Source: Adiantum capillus-veneris (taxonomy: Eukaryota > Streptophyta > Polypodiopsida > Polypodiales > Pteridaceae). From it: a stretch of DNA of 64,000 bases. The stretch lies in NCBI GenBank assembly GCA_014529385.2, contig CM043970.1, forward strand, positions 62,359,496-62,423,495. Reading direction: 5' to 3'. Made by a program: the position numbers and the translations under genes. The notes beneath the pieces were generated by a model. The model saw nothing but the letters and a program-made list of their open reading frames with translations. It was not told where the DNA came from and did no database searches. Shown piece by piece: positions 1 to 10,384 of this stretch (position 1 is the stretch's first letter; each line of letters starts with the position of its first letter).

Positions 1-2782
1 AGAACGCTGTCTTGACATCCATTTGGTGCAACACCAAATCTAATATGGCAACCAATGCAAGAAAGAATCTCAATGTAGTCATCTTGACCACCGGAGAGAA
101 GACTTCATGAAAGTCAATGCCTTGTTCTTGCTTAAAGCCCTTGGCAACAAGCCTTGCTTTGTACTTTGGCTGACTATCATGAGCGGTGATCTTATACCTG
201 TAAACCCATTTACAAGGTAGAGCCTTTTTGCCCTGTGGTAATTTAACTAGCTTCCATGTCTTGTTTTTATGAAGAGCTGTCATCTCTGACTGCATGGCCA
301 ATTGCCAATTCCCGGAGTCCTTCATTTGCACCGCTTCCTTGTAACATGAAGGCTCATTGCAATCAGTCAACATGACATAGTTCATAGATGGAACAAACCT
401 ATCAGGAGGTCGCGTGACACGTCCAGATCTACGCACAATAGGTGGCTCAGGCTCAGCCACAACCTGTGGTTCCACTCTAACCTGTCCTTGCTCCTCCTGA
501 GCCCTGACATTTTGTCTTGCAGGTGCAGGTCCATCTTCTTGGAAGAAAACTCTTCTAATCTCCTCAAACCTCTCTGGTTTAGAATGATATTTGGATTCAT
601 TAAAGTGAACATCATTGCTGCGGACAACCTTTCTGGATTCGGGATCCCAAAGTCTGTACCCCATCTCACCAGAATTACCATAGCCTAGAAAGATGCACTT
701 TCTACTCTTTGGCTCAAGTTTGTTCCTAAATTCCTTTGGAACGTGAGTATATGCCTCACAGCCAAAGACTCTGAGATGCTTGTATGAGGGCATTTTGCCT
801 GACCATACCATCTCTGGCACTGAATCCTTCTGCAAAACCTTGCTAGGAGATCTATTTACAAGATGAACAGCTGATGATACAGCTTCAGCCCAAAACCCAT
901 TTGGCAGCTGTGCATTAGACAACATACTTTTGACCTTCTCTTGTATGGTCCTATTCATCCTCTCAGCAACACCATTTTGAGGAGGATTGTAAGGAGAAGA
1001 AAGTTCACGTTTTATACCTTTTGACTCACAAAAGTCCCGAAAGGCCTTTGAAACATACTCTCCACCATTGTCAGTGCGTAAGCATTTAAGCTTCTTGCCA
1101 CTATGATTCTCCACAAGTGTCACAAACGTTTTGAAAACACTAAACGCTTCATCCTTGTGCTTGAGAAAGTAAACCCATACTTTCCTCGAGTAATCATCTA
1201 TAAATGTCATAAAGTAAGAAGCTCCCCTTAGAGATAGGTTAGGCATTGGTCCACACAAATCACTATGAACAAGTGCCAACTGTGTATCTCTTCTACTGCT
1301 TCTATGCTTATGTGGCTGCTGTGTTTGCTTACCATACAGACAATGTTCACAGAATTCAAAATCATTAAATGAAAAGCCAGGCAAATAACCAGAACGAGAA
1401 AATATTTCCATTCCCTTCTTGGACATATGTCCTAACCGGCTATGCCACAAAGAAACGTTCGGCTGCTCGGTTACATTGATTACATTTTTAGAGACATTTG
1501 ATACATAAATCATGTAAAGTCCTCCAGACTTTACTCCATGTGCTACTGTCATAGAACCCTTGGATATCTTCCACATGTTCTATCCAAAAGTGGTGATGTA
1601 GCCAGCATCATCAAGTAAACCTATGCTGATCAAGCTCTTTGTAATTGCGGGAACATGTCTCACATTCTTCAGCGTGAAAGAAGAGCCATTCTGAAACTTC
1701 AATTGAACATATCCAACAGCTAAGATCTCACATGTCTACCCATTGCCTAGCCCAACATGATCTTTAGTGGTCACATAAGAAGTAAACCACTCCTTGTTTG
1801 GAGACACATGAAGTGATGCCCCTGAGTCTATAATCCAGTCACTCAGTGCATTTCCATCAGATGCTGTAAGAAGAGCTGAGTCCATTGTATTCTTCAAGAA
1901 GTAGATGTCTCCTGACACTAGACTGTCATCCTCTGCAACAGTGTTTGTCACATTTATTTCTTGAATCTTCACTGAGGACTTGTTCTTCTCACCATGGTCT
2001 TCAGCTTTCTCTTTGCCTTTTTCTGCTTTCCATTCTCTGCAATCTCTTTTCATGTGACCCTTCTTGCCACAATGGTAGCATTATATGTCACTCTTGCCTT
2101 TAGCATTGCGGGACTTGCTACGAGACTGATTCCTCTTTCCACCTTTGTACTTTTCTTTGGTCCTTCCCCTGACAACTAAGGCTGTTCCTTTGCCTTTGTC
2201 CATTGTCTTTCTATTGGTTTCTTCAGTAAGCAGACTTCCTTCTACACCTGCTATGTTCAAACCATCTGGAGGTGCAGAATTAATCAAAGCTGTGCGAAAA
2301 GTGTCCCAACTTTTCGGCAATGTGATCAACAAGAACATAGCTCTAACAGGTTCATCAAAGTTGACACCTTGAGCTGACAACTGACTATAGATTGTGTTGA
2401 ATTCATTCAGATGATTGGACATAGGTGTCCCTTCTTTCATCTTCAAGTCAACAAGCTTTTTAAGCTAGTATACCTGTGAAGCTGCACTCTGCTTCTCATA
2501 AAGATCACTCAGCTTTAACCATGCTTGATAAGCCGACATCTCGTCTGCTACATTGAAGTAAACGCTTTCTGCCAAAGTCAGCATAATGGTAGAAAGTGCC
2601 AATTCATCCATTTCGCTCCATTCATCTTCGTCCATATCTTCTGGTTTTATCCCCTTGAGCTTTATAGGTTTTATCTGCTTCTTTTGTACCAACACGTGCC
2701 AAATCTGCTTCTTCCACAATGGGAAATTGGTTCCATCCAGCTTCTTGATATTGTAAAGAGCAGTGTCCTGTGATCCAGCCAT
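1..2782 (-). pseudogene. Copia A gag-pol polyprotein, four in-frame stops, 3' end outside window
   Basis: The frame starts at an ATG (2782, MAGSQDTALYN) and stays the same to base 1, interrupted by stops at 2467-2465 (TAG), 2083-2081 (TAA), 1738-1736 (TAG) and 1582-1580 (TAG). Gag fills 2782 to about 2090. A complete CX2CX4HX4C zinc knuckle (CYHCGKKGHMKRDC) lies at 2080-2039, directly after the second stop. The aspartic protease motif DSGAS is near 1820. Integrase shows the HHCC finger (about 1450-1330) and all three catalytic residues: D in HSDLCGP (near 1260), D in TDNGGEY (near 1067) and E in GVAERMNR (near 962). RT begins near 300 with the KARLVAKGF and MDVKTAFL blocks. From 1579 to the edge the frame is open for more than 500 codons. 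Gag packages the RNA; pol matures, copies and inserts it. Confidence 0.93.
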
Positions 2783-3854
2783 AGCTACGCTTCACAGTAG
2801 TTTACTTTCCTGGGAAAAATTCGGCAGAGTTTCCCCTGTAAACTGACCTCTGAACCAATATCAACCTGTCAAATGAACCAAGAAAGCTTCAGATTCTGCA
2901 TAAATTTTGGCAGTCTCCTTTGTAAAATGGCTCTGGTGTACTCAAAAAACAGACCAAAAACAGCTCAAAAAAACACTGTCTCTCCTACACTGTAAGCTGC
3001 AGGTAAACCTGTCCTGCACCTGTAATGTCTCTCACTGTCCTGTAAGCATAGACTGTGACAATGCCTCAACGGCAGTAAAGCAAAGATGCAATCCCAACTG
3101 TCTAACTCACAGTCAATACATCCTAGCTGCCTATCTAAGGGTGCTCGAGGGATCGCTCCAAGACCTGTATCACCGAAAGGATCTCAACATTAGAGAATCC
3201 CCCAGCTCAATAAAACCTCACTCGACCCTCAACAAAGGCTGCAGTAAATCTGACTGTACATAGACTTCCCACAAAGTCATACATCCACAAATTTCCCACT
3301 ATATGCTGTAACCGCTGCGGCGGTTGTTTGCTGCGTGACTCACAGCCAGCAAACCCTCAACAAACATACATCATCTCTGACAATACATCCCATGTGGAAG
3401 TACCTGCAATGTCAGGATGAAATCTGGAATATCAAACAGCAAACACAAGCTACCTGATGAACTAGTGGATGTCGCCTACAGTCTGTGTGTAGATGCGCCC
3501 GTGTCGTATGTGACACGCCTCCAAGAACTGTGAGCCGTCCTTCGATGTGTAGATAGCCACAAATCAACACTGTGGGAGTGTGGATATCCTCAACACCTGC
3601 AGTCGTAGGCTGAAAACCCCAAATTTGCAGAGTCGGATCTGCACCCGCTGAGACCACGTAGTCGAAAATGGCCTGCGTAGACCTTTGTCGAAGCCGAACA
3701 GTGGCCGAGATGACCTCAGAATGAAATTCTGACAACACCGATCCCTTCGGCCCATCCCACGAGATTTGGGGCCGTGTCTTCGCCTGTCAAATTTCACTCC
3801 AATCTGAGTTGGTGACTCTAGCCTCCTGCAGTGCTGCCCCGAGCCTCGATCTGA
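2783..3854 (-). other. Untranslated leader of Copia A
   Basis: About 1.07 kb lies between the primer-binding site and the gag start. No open frame here resembles a known protein. Long leaders are common in plant LTR retrotransposons and usually carry packaging and dimerisation signals, but I cannot identify any such signal by eye. Confidence 0.6.
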
Positions 3855-3866
3855 GCTCTGATACCA
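3855..3866 (-). promoter_or_regulatory. Primer-binding site of Copia A (initiator tRNA-Met type)
   Basis: The minus strand reads TGGTATCAGAGC two bases after the LTR end. This is the standard plant Copia primer site, complementary to the 3' end of initiator tRNA-Met. It fixes the LTR boundary and the element's orientation. Confidence 0.9.
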
Positions 3867-3868
3867 GT

Positions 3869-4060
3869 TGAAGGAGTACGAGCGGAAGTGCGACGCGAGA
3901 GAGAGTGCAAGAAGAAGAGCATGACGATATGGTGAACTCGCTCTACTGTAATGTGTAGAGCATAGTGAGTTCTTATTAGGTTTTTACAAAATAATATGTG
4001 TACATACCTGGCGGCCCGCCCACTTACCTGGGCGACCACATTGGGCTTTATACCCCAACA
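3869..4060 (-). repeat. Short LTR of Copia A (192 bp)
   Basis: On the minus strand the segment starts TGTTGGGGTATAAAG and ends CTCCTTCA, so it has the TG...CA ends of an LTR, and it abuts the primer-binding site. At 192 bp it is short for Copia. The TATAAAG only about eight bases from the start leaves almost no U3, so the true TATA may instead be the TAATAAG further in. It is followed on the right by a purine-rich tract (minus strand, 4080-4061) rather than by ordinary flank, which suggests a second element once used the same LTR as its 3' LTR. Confidence 0.75.
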
Positions 4061-4651
4061 ATCTCCACACTTTGCATACATCATTGCAAACACCTGCAAA
4101 TCTAGTACACAAATACCTACTCTACCTTTGACTACCAAAAAACATGCTCGAGGCATACATTTTCGAGCTCAAACTGCAATCACATGAGTCTCCATGAGCA
4201 TCAAACCACATAAGGCATACATCGTATCCTCAACTTTTCGAACACCCTACAGCTGGCCAGCCCATATCTTCCCAACCGTTCAGAATTTGCAGAAATTTCC
4301 TTTTGCAAAGTTCTAGATAACACAAAAACGGTTGGGAATCATGGAATAGACCGGAAATGTGTTGCTTTTACAAGTCAAAACAGATCTGTAAAGATCTGCA
4401 ACTGTATATCCTAAACATGCAGGCAGTTTGAGTGACGTATCTCAAAATTGGTTAAGATTTTGAGAAAACTTTCTTCTGCAAAGTTGAAGAGGACAAAAAA
4501 ACGCTCAAGATTGCAGAGAATTGGCTTGAATGAAGACGTTTTGGTAGGTCAAAATAGATCTACAAAATTATGTTGCAGTTTTTGCTGCTTCTTCGCCTGC
4601 TTCCCCGCTAAGCTTCAATGGTGCTCCCAATCCCTGAGCTCTGATACCAAT
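4061..4651 (-). mobile_element. Small composite LTR-element interior (TRIM-like or recombination relic)
   Basis: This 590-bp stretch has a polypurine-like end (GTGTGGAGAT, minus strand) touching the 3869-4060 LTR, and a second primer-binding site (TGGTATCAGAGC, 4649-4638) touching a different LTR (4652-5000). It contains no gag or pol. Two diverged copies of a roughly 140-bp segment lie inside it (about 4270-4410 and 4445-4585; both contain a TTGCAAAGTT- or CTGCAAAGTT-type block followed by a run of A's and AACG or AAACG). It is either a non-autonomous miniature element or what remained after recombination between two related Copia copies. Confidence 0.5.
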
Positions 4652-4676
4652 TGTCAGTACGGAGTGCTATGCATGT

Positions 4677-4728
<52 letters not shown>

Positions 4729-5000
4729 CAGGATGTGGGTGGAGCTCCCAAATCTCACTGTATGAGCACAATGTGAGATTATGAGTGAGAGATCCTTATT
4801 CTTCAATGTATGTAAATAGAACAAAGAGATAAATGTGTCCGGCCAAACACTAGCCGACAGACACGGGCAAAGCACGATGAGACACACCGCCTTTACCTAA
4901 CAGACTTAAATAAGAGGTGGAGGCTTGTGGTGAAGATGTCACCTTGTCAACGCTTAAGGTATGCAACTCTAATCGTCAAAGCCTTGCCCTACACCCAACA
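4652..5000 (-). repeat. Second Copia-type LTR (349 bp) with an AG microsatellite
   Basis: On the minus strand it starts TGTTGGGTGTAGGG and ends CGTACTGACA, two bases before the primer-binding site at 4649-4638. A TATA-like TTATTTAAG lies near 4905 (minus strand). An (AG)n run occupies 4680-4724. The sequence is unrelated to the 3869-4060 LTR apart from its ends. The bases to the right (5001 on) are Gypsy B interior, so this Copia group inserted into Gypsy B. Confidence 0.7.
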
Positions 5001-5218
5001 TGGATAATAACAATAGGCCAGAAGTATTTCCTTTCCATTTCTTGCAACGCATGCATGTAAACGTGTACATTGATAGGAAGATATTCTACCAGCAAAAGAT
5101 TGTTTTCCTATTTGGAGCAGAGATTCTTGATGAAATCCTTAGATCCCCATGTCCCATCATCTTGCCCATTCTTGATTACTACCACTCTTTTGATGTAAGC
5201 ATCTTTATTTTATTCTAG
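5001..5218 (+). pseudogene. Leader peptide module of Gypsy B
   Basis: An open frame of about 70 codons closes at 5218 and lies about 120 bases before gag. Its peptide matches two tandem modules in the leader of Gypsy C (44176-43946 and 43861-43649): all share an R-x-x-V/I-x-I...K-F/I core, then FG, a hydrophobic NP/CP-x-I-L segment, and an ending close to DVxIFIL before the stop. Function is unknown. The ATG at 5000 may be a chance product of the LTR junction. Conservation in two decayed elements suggests it was once translated or was structurally constrained. Confidence 0.55.
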
Positions 5219-5337
5219 CCTTGTGCTCTTCTTAGCTCCTACTCAAGTTTTCTACCCATGTATAAACCTTTATGAAACACTAAGTCATTTCAAAATAAAA
5301 AATAAAAAATTATGATTGTCTGCTCATTGATTTACTA

Positions 5338-5734
5338 CCATGGCAAGTGTCTCTTTTCCCACATTCAGCGGCAAGAACGGAGAAGACATCACCACTAATT
5401 TTTTGGATAACTTTGACATCACTTGTGTGGTTTCCAACAAGGATGACGATGCCTCACGGCTATGAATCTTTCCTCTACTGATGAAAGTAGAGGCCAAGTC
5501 TTGGTACAATGCTTTACCCCAAGCTACCAAGGATGCATGGGACTTACTACATGTTGCATTTGTGAAGAGGTTTGGTGGAGGCACAACCTCAGAAAAGTTA
5601 TGGAAGCTCCTGACAGAGTTAAAGCAGGGAAGTTTGCTAAAGTATGCCACTTACAAACCCCACTTTGTGGATTTGTGGGAGCGATGCATTGTCTCACTGC
5701 ACGAAGGTGAAGGAGCACCTGATTTCTTGAAGAC
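5338..5734 (+). pseudogene. Gypsy B gag, 5' part, broken by the MULE-like insertion
   Basis: Translation gives a FPTFSGKNGED block near 5360 and later a WYNALPQATKDAWDLLHVAF-type segment and a LKYATYKPHFVDLWERC segment. These align with the Gypsy C gag blocks FPTFHSKNGEDAQEF, WYEALKPQNKTNWERLRAIF and YEAVFLNLLDRWEA. The frame shifts near 5460. Coding similarity ends at DFLK (5734), exactly where the terminal inverted repeat of the MULE-like element begins. The rest of gag resumes at 11467. Confidence 0.8.
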
Positions 5735-6160
5735 ATTAGGAAAAATATGGACTCTCCATGGGCCTTGTAAGAATCCCTAATTTTAAGGAAGTATGTTGTG
5801 ATTAAGGGAGACAAAGGAAATGATGGGGGCTATTTTGGTAGGTCATTTTCTAGCCTTCAAGCATAGAAAAGGTGGGGTAAGTAGTGACTAAGAGGCTACC
5901 TTCTCTCTCTAGCTTTTCAACATCTCCAAGAGAAAAGGGGGTGTCATAAAGAGGGAGAGGGACCCTTGTACAAAAATAGAACCCCACCTTTCATGTTTTT
6001 TTAAAAACGCGGCAAAAATAAACCCTAAAAATTTCAAATTTATTGAAATTTTCAAAAGTAGTCATTTCCCCCCAAAAAGTGACCCCAAATCTATTCTAAT
6101 ACCAAAACATCATTTTTGGCCTCCAAAATCCCTTTCTCTCTCTCCATGTCTCCTCTTTGT
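5735..6160 (+). repeat. Left terminal inverted repeat of the MULE-like element
   Basis: About 0.4 kb pairs with 11040-11466 in inverse orientation. Strongest blocks are the terminal 23 bases, the GTGTCATAAAG/GAGGGACCCTTG pair (5940-5972), AACCCTAAAAATTT (near 6023) and a CCAAAATCCC...CTCTCTCTC stretch (near 6122). The inner boundary is approximate because similarity fades into CT-rich sequence containing repeated CCACCATAGCC motifs. Confidence 0.7.
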
Positions 6161-7440
6161 CTCTCTCACTCCCCTTCCTCAAAGTAGCCATGCCCACCAT
6201 AGCCAGGACCTGCTGCATCTCCCTCTTCATCTAAATGCTAAATCCTCCTTCTCACTCTTACAGAGTTTTGCATCTCCCTCTCCATCTACCTGCTAAACCC
6301 TCCCTCTCATTCTCACACACTCCTGGATCTGCCTCTTCATCTACCTGCTAAACCCTTCCTCTCACTGTCACATTCCTCTCTCCTCTCTTCTTTCTATCCC
6401 TGTACCCTCTTCCATTGTTCACTGTCCTCCCTCAAAAATACCAAGTCTACCGTAAGCCAAGATCTACAACAACTACCTTTTCATCTACCTCCTCAATATT
6501 CCATTTCAATGTCAACGTCCCCTCCCCTGACCCTACCCCTTCCCTCATACTCAACTTCCCCTATCAACCAAGCCCACCATGCTTACAAGCTAATGTAGTT
6601 GTCTTCACATCCACCTTTGCCTCTATTGCATCCCACAACACTAATACACAACCGTCACACAAGCTATGGAAAAGACTCTAGCATACCCAACTTCTTGCAA
6701 GCTATGGAACAAAATATTTCTTTTTCATGTAAGGTGGAGTCACATCACAAACTTTCTAGTTGGAAGGACATAGAAGGGTGCCCCTGCACCACAGGTGGAA
6801 ACTCCATAGCCATGAGACAGAGATGGATCCCAAGCATAGGAAGGTCAAGTATGTCAAGCAATGGCGATGTTACTTTACACAAGGGCACTGGTTTCCAACT
6901 TGAGTGTATTTGAGGCAACATTTGAAGAATTTAGATCTGTACTCTATACATGCTGAACATGTATCCATAATGCCCAAAGCTATCAACATGGATTTTACTT
7001 TGTAATCTCAATCATGTTTGAGATGGTTTGCAATGGACATGATTTTGTAACAACAAGCGTTGTGGCTTTAATATATGAAATCTTTGATCGTGCAAATTAT
7101 TTTCCATGTAGCAATTTCTTTAAAGATTTGATTCTTACTGAGGGGTTTGATGCTTATACAAGTGTGTCACATGAATACGGTAAATTCTTGGTGAATACTA
7201 GGGGTTCATAACTAATATAGAAAGTGTTGAACCAATGTTGAGAATTATGCTAGTGGGGAGGATTACCCATCACTCATAAGCCTGCATCAAGATGGGCCAT
7301 GTAATTGCATCATGGTAGAATTTTTGAGGATGCAAAACTATATCAACCAATGCGTCAAAGGTAGGGGCTAGTTGGTTAGTTTAGGAGAGGAGGCAAGGGT
7401 GCCTATTCATGCATTGGATGGAAAAGAGGCATGGGATGGG
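6161..7440. other. MULE interior, left part, nothing recognised
   Basis: CT-rich to about 6420 with repeated CATCTACCTGCTAAACCCTCC-like phrases (6230-6360), then short unrelated frames. The longest readable pieces, 6415-6681 and 7014-7211 on the plus strand, match no family I know and show no DDE or SWIM motif of a MULE transposase. I would not call a gene here. Confidence 0.5.
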
Positions 7441-7455
7441 TTTAGAAAAACTTTA

Positions 7456-7504
<49 letters not shown>

Positions 7505-7829
7505 CCCCCCCCCCCCCCCCAATATCTCTTTGCTTTCAACTAGCTAGCCATGTATGATCAATTATTTTTTGCATAAACTTATAGATTAGTGTTTTGTACT
7601 AATAGAATATTGGCTCTCTCTCTCTCTCTCTCTCCCCCCCCAATATCTCTTTGCTTTCAACTAGCTAGCCATGTATGATCAATTATTTTTTGCATAAACT
7701 TATAGATTAGTGTTTTGTACTAATAGAATATTGGCTCCTTTATGGGTAGCTTCTTTAATTAGCTAGCCATGTATGATCAATTATTTTTTGCATAAACTTA
7801 TAGATTAGTGTTTTGTACTAATAGAATAT

Positions 7830-7865
<36 letters not shown>

Positions 7866-7990
7866 CCCCCAATATCTCTTTGCTTTCAACTAGCTAGCCA
7901 TGTATGATCAATTATTTTTTGCATAAACTTATAGATTAGTGTTTTGTACTAATAGAATATTGGCTCCTTTATGGGTAGCTTCTTTAAGAA
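7441..7990 (+). repeat. Minisatellite of about 95-bp units separated by CT/C tracts
   Basis: Four copies of a unit containing CTAGCTAGCCATGTATGATC, TTGCATAAACTTATAGATTA and GTACTAATAGAATATTG lie at about 7521-7615, 7642-7737, 7760-7831 (short at its 5' side) and 7871-7967. They are separated by (TC)n runs ending in poly-C (7458-7520, 7616-7641, 7831-7870) or by a TCCTTTATGGGTAGCTTCTTTAA link that itself occurs twice (7737-7759, 7967-7989). The units are nearly identical, so the amplification is recent. Confidence 0.92.
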
Positions 7991-8231
7991 TAAATTATCT
8001 CTCTCTCTTTATCTCCTTTTTGTGGATGTTATGGCCATTTGCTTCAGCTCTGTTTCACTAGTAGGCCTTTGTGAGACTAAAAAGTGTCTTGTACAATCAA
8101 GCAAAGCACCCCCTTTTTCTTTAGAGACCAAAACTAGAGCATACATACTATGGGGCACTATCCTGAAAATCAAAGGGGGGCTTGCAACGCGCCATGGTAT
8201 GAAATAGATATTATTGCATGGTTGAGTGAAG

Positions 8232-8436
8232 TTTGAACATCCTGTAGGACCATGTCAACCATGCTAAAGCAAGCTGGCACAAATAGAAGGCAAGGTAGGG
8301 GGTGCATAGGCTCACTTGTGGCACGCTTTCTTTGGGCCTCCCAAGGCCTATACACCCCCTGCCTTGCCTCCTACTCTTGGTGCTTGCTTAGTTTTGGGCA
8401 TGGTGGCCTTGGGCCTACAAGATAACCATGAACATC
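8232..8436. repeat. Long imperfect hairpin (about 80-bp arms, 30-base loop)
   Basis: The left arm (about 8232-8312) pairs with the right arm (about 8344-8436) in inverse orientation. The best block is AGGCAAGGTAGGGGGTGCAT on the left against AGGCAAGGCAGGGGGTGTAT read on the opposite strand of the right arm. The outer blocks GCTAAAGCAAGC and CCTGTAGGACCATG also have partners. The loop is about 8313-8343. It could be a foldback element or a young microRNA-like precursor; expression cannot be judged from sequence. Confidence 0.75.
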
Positions 8437-8714
8437 CATCCAAAGAAGCATTTTACAAAACTATAGCTCATATGATATATCTAGAAAAAGCAAACTCATC
8501 CTCTACTACAAATGGCTATAGATGGCTCACCATGTGCATGATGCATTCTCTACTCATTCTTTGCTACAGATGGCTCAAAGTATGCATTATGCATACTCAA
8601 TTAGCAAGCAATACAAGGAATAACTTGTCTTGGGTTTGATCCATGTATCATGTCATTTATCCATCATAAGAGTGTATCCTCAATAAAGGGGCAATGCCCT
8701 TGAGTTTCAAAAGG

Positions 8715-8918
8715 GTCTCTCTCTGTCTCTCTCTCTCTCTCTCTATCCCTAGTTATCTATCTATTTATCTATCTTTGTGTTTTTTATTTGCATGTGTATC
8801 TATCTATCTATCTATTTATGTATCTATCTATCAAATTATCTATCCATCTATCTATCTATTAATGTATTTATCTATATCTATCTATCTGTCTGTCTGTTTA
8901 TCCTCCATCTATCTATGT

Positions 8919-8998
<80 letters not shown>
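8715..8998 (+). repeat. Compound microsatellite: CT, TATC-type and (TA)n
   Basis: (TC)n near 8715-8744 is followed by an interrupted ATCT/TATC tract (8748-8915) with TATT, TGTC and CATC variants, then an uninterrupted (TA)n (8922-8998). Reading frames across it are low-complexity artefacts, not genes. Confidence 0.97.
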
Positions 8999-9000
<2 letters not shown>

Positions 9001-9169
9001 TCCCCTATCTCTATCTTGTTTGTTCGCTCTCTTTTCTTTATTTTGATTTCATAGTCTGTGTTCCTTGGGAATTTCAAAGAACACAAGCTTATGGTTGAAA
9101 TTACACAAACTCATATCAAATACAACATAATAGCATGCCATTGCATTATTGATGGCAAAGGTAGAACGA

Positions 9170-9482
9170 AGTGTTTGCACAATGCCAAGAGGGGATTCAT
9201 GTGTGTGCTTGCAAACATTAGGGAATATGATTGCTCTATCTTTCTTGGATTAGGTTTGAGTGTATTCTTTCAAAAATTCAAAGCCTGCCAAATATATTGA
9301 GATAAACTCTGAGTGCTCATGAACTAAATGTTTGTTCAATGCCAAAGGAGGTTCATGTCTATGCCTGCAACACAAGGAAATATGATTGCTCTATCTTGCT
9401 TAGATTAGTCTTGAGTATGGGATTCTTCTAAGAATTTCAAGCTTGCCACCATTTTGAGATAAACTCTAAGTGCTCATACAAC
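9170..9482 (+). repeat. Diverged tandem duplication of about 155 bp
   Basis: Two units (about 9170-9323 and 9324-9482) share, in order, GTTTG-CAATGCCAA, AATATGATTGCTCTATCTT, a TTAGxTTTGAGT or TTAGTCTTGAGT block, and GAGATAAACTCT-AGTGCTCAT. They differ at many positions, so the duplication is old. The first unit overlaps a short open frame (9058-9300) that matches nothing known to me. Confidence 0.85.
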
Positions 9483-9731
9483 AGAAAATGAATCAAACCT
9501 AACCTTTGAGGTTAGATGGCTTACTAGATCTACATGCAAGCACATTGCAAAGGTGTACTTGCTACCAAAAAATCAATTTACTTGATCAATTCACTTATGA
9601 GAACCAAAAATTTGGCAGGAAGCACAATACACATATAAGATTAGATGAAACAAAAATTGATCACAAGGACAATATCATATAGTTGAAGATTAACTAGAGT
9701 GGACAAAAATGTAATGAAACAAGAGTGCTTT

Positions 9732-10384
9732 CTATTCAAGTAGTTTCATTACAAAGTTTGTAGCTTGGCTACAATAATAGCTTGGGATGTTATGTACTGG
9801 ATCAAATACATTGAATGGAATATAGACTGAGGCAATTGCTATGCTCTTAGCAAGGCTTGTCTCATCATTGATAACTCCATGGACCTCCATATCCACAAGT
9901 ATACACACCAAACAAAGACTGTTTAGAATGAGCTTCTGATTGGAGAAGACACACTTTCCACTTGACACCAAACCAAGTTGAGCCCAAGAATCCACTACAA
10001 TAACATCCTGTAATACAACAAATATGGTGTTAGCTACTATAGTTTAAATTAGTATACATTGTTGAGTTATATAGATTAGTTCTTATCTATAGCATGCACA
10101 ACCATAAAGGTACCCGAGAGGCATTCAAGCGGTTGCTTTGCAAGTAAGCTGGATAAAAAAATACGTTCACAAATACCGTTGTCAAAAAATATGAACACAT
10201 GCAAATTAAAGAGGACATATCCATAAGATGACTTAGCATTAGACTTACAATGAGGTGCAAATTGGTTTGCAGCTCTCTGCAAGTGGATCTCAGGTACACT
10301 ATACACATGTTGAGTGATGGACACCATTCCATTTTGAAATCCATCAGTCTTCACTTCCAATGGCATTCCAGTATGCCTCGGCAT
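9732..10384 (-). pseudogene. Unrecognised open frames, possibly exons of a captured host gene
   Basis: Two minus-strand frames follow each other: 10384-10076 (102 codons, starting MPRHTGMPLEVKTDG) and 9995-9732 (87 codons, starting MDSWAQLGLVSSGK). Between them sits an AT-rich stretch ending in TTGTTGTATTACAG at about 10012, a good plant 3' splice-acceptor context, directly followed by the second frame (GATGTTATTG). I could not find an equally good donor in the matching phase. Lying inside a MULE-like element without transposase, this could be a captured gene fragment (Pack-MULE). I do not recognise the protein and assign no function. Confidence 0.35.

Larger units (their letters stand above)
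1..4060 (-). mobile_element. Ty1/Copia retrotransposon A, 5' part (cut by left window edge)
   Basis: On the minus strand the order is LTR (4060-3869), primer-binding site (3866-3855), long leader (3854-2783), then gag-protease-integrase-RT running off base 1. Integrase lying before RT is the Copia order. The 3' half, including the rest of RT, RNase H and the second LTR, lies left of the window, so neither LTR divergence nor target duplication can be read. The reading frame is broken only by stops, with no frameshift seen, so this is an inactive copy decayed by point mutation. Confidence 0.93.

Noticed and set aside
382-688. Overlapping frames on both strands (99 and 66 codons)
   Set aside because: They are off-frame readings of the Copia A integrase-RT linker, whose true frame is open through the region.
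8694-9046. Two long plus-strand frames of Ile, Tyr, Ser and Leu
   Set aside because: They are translations of the TATC and (TA)n microsatellites and have no other content.
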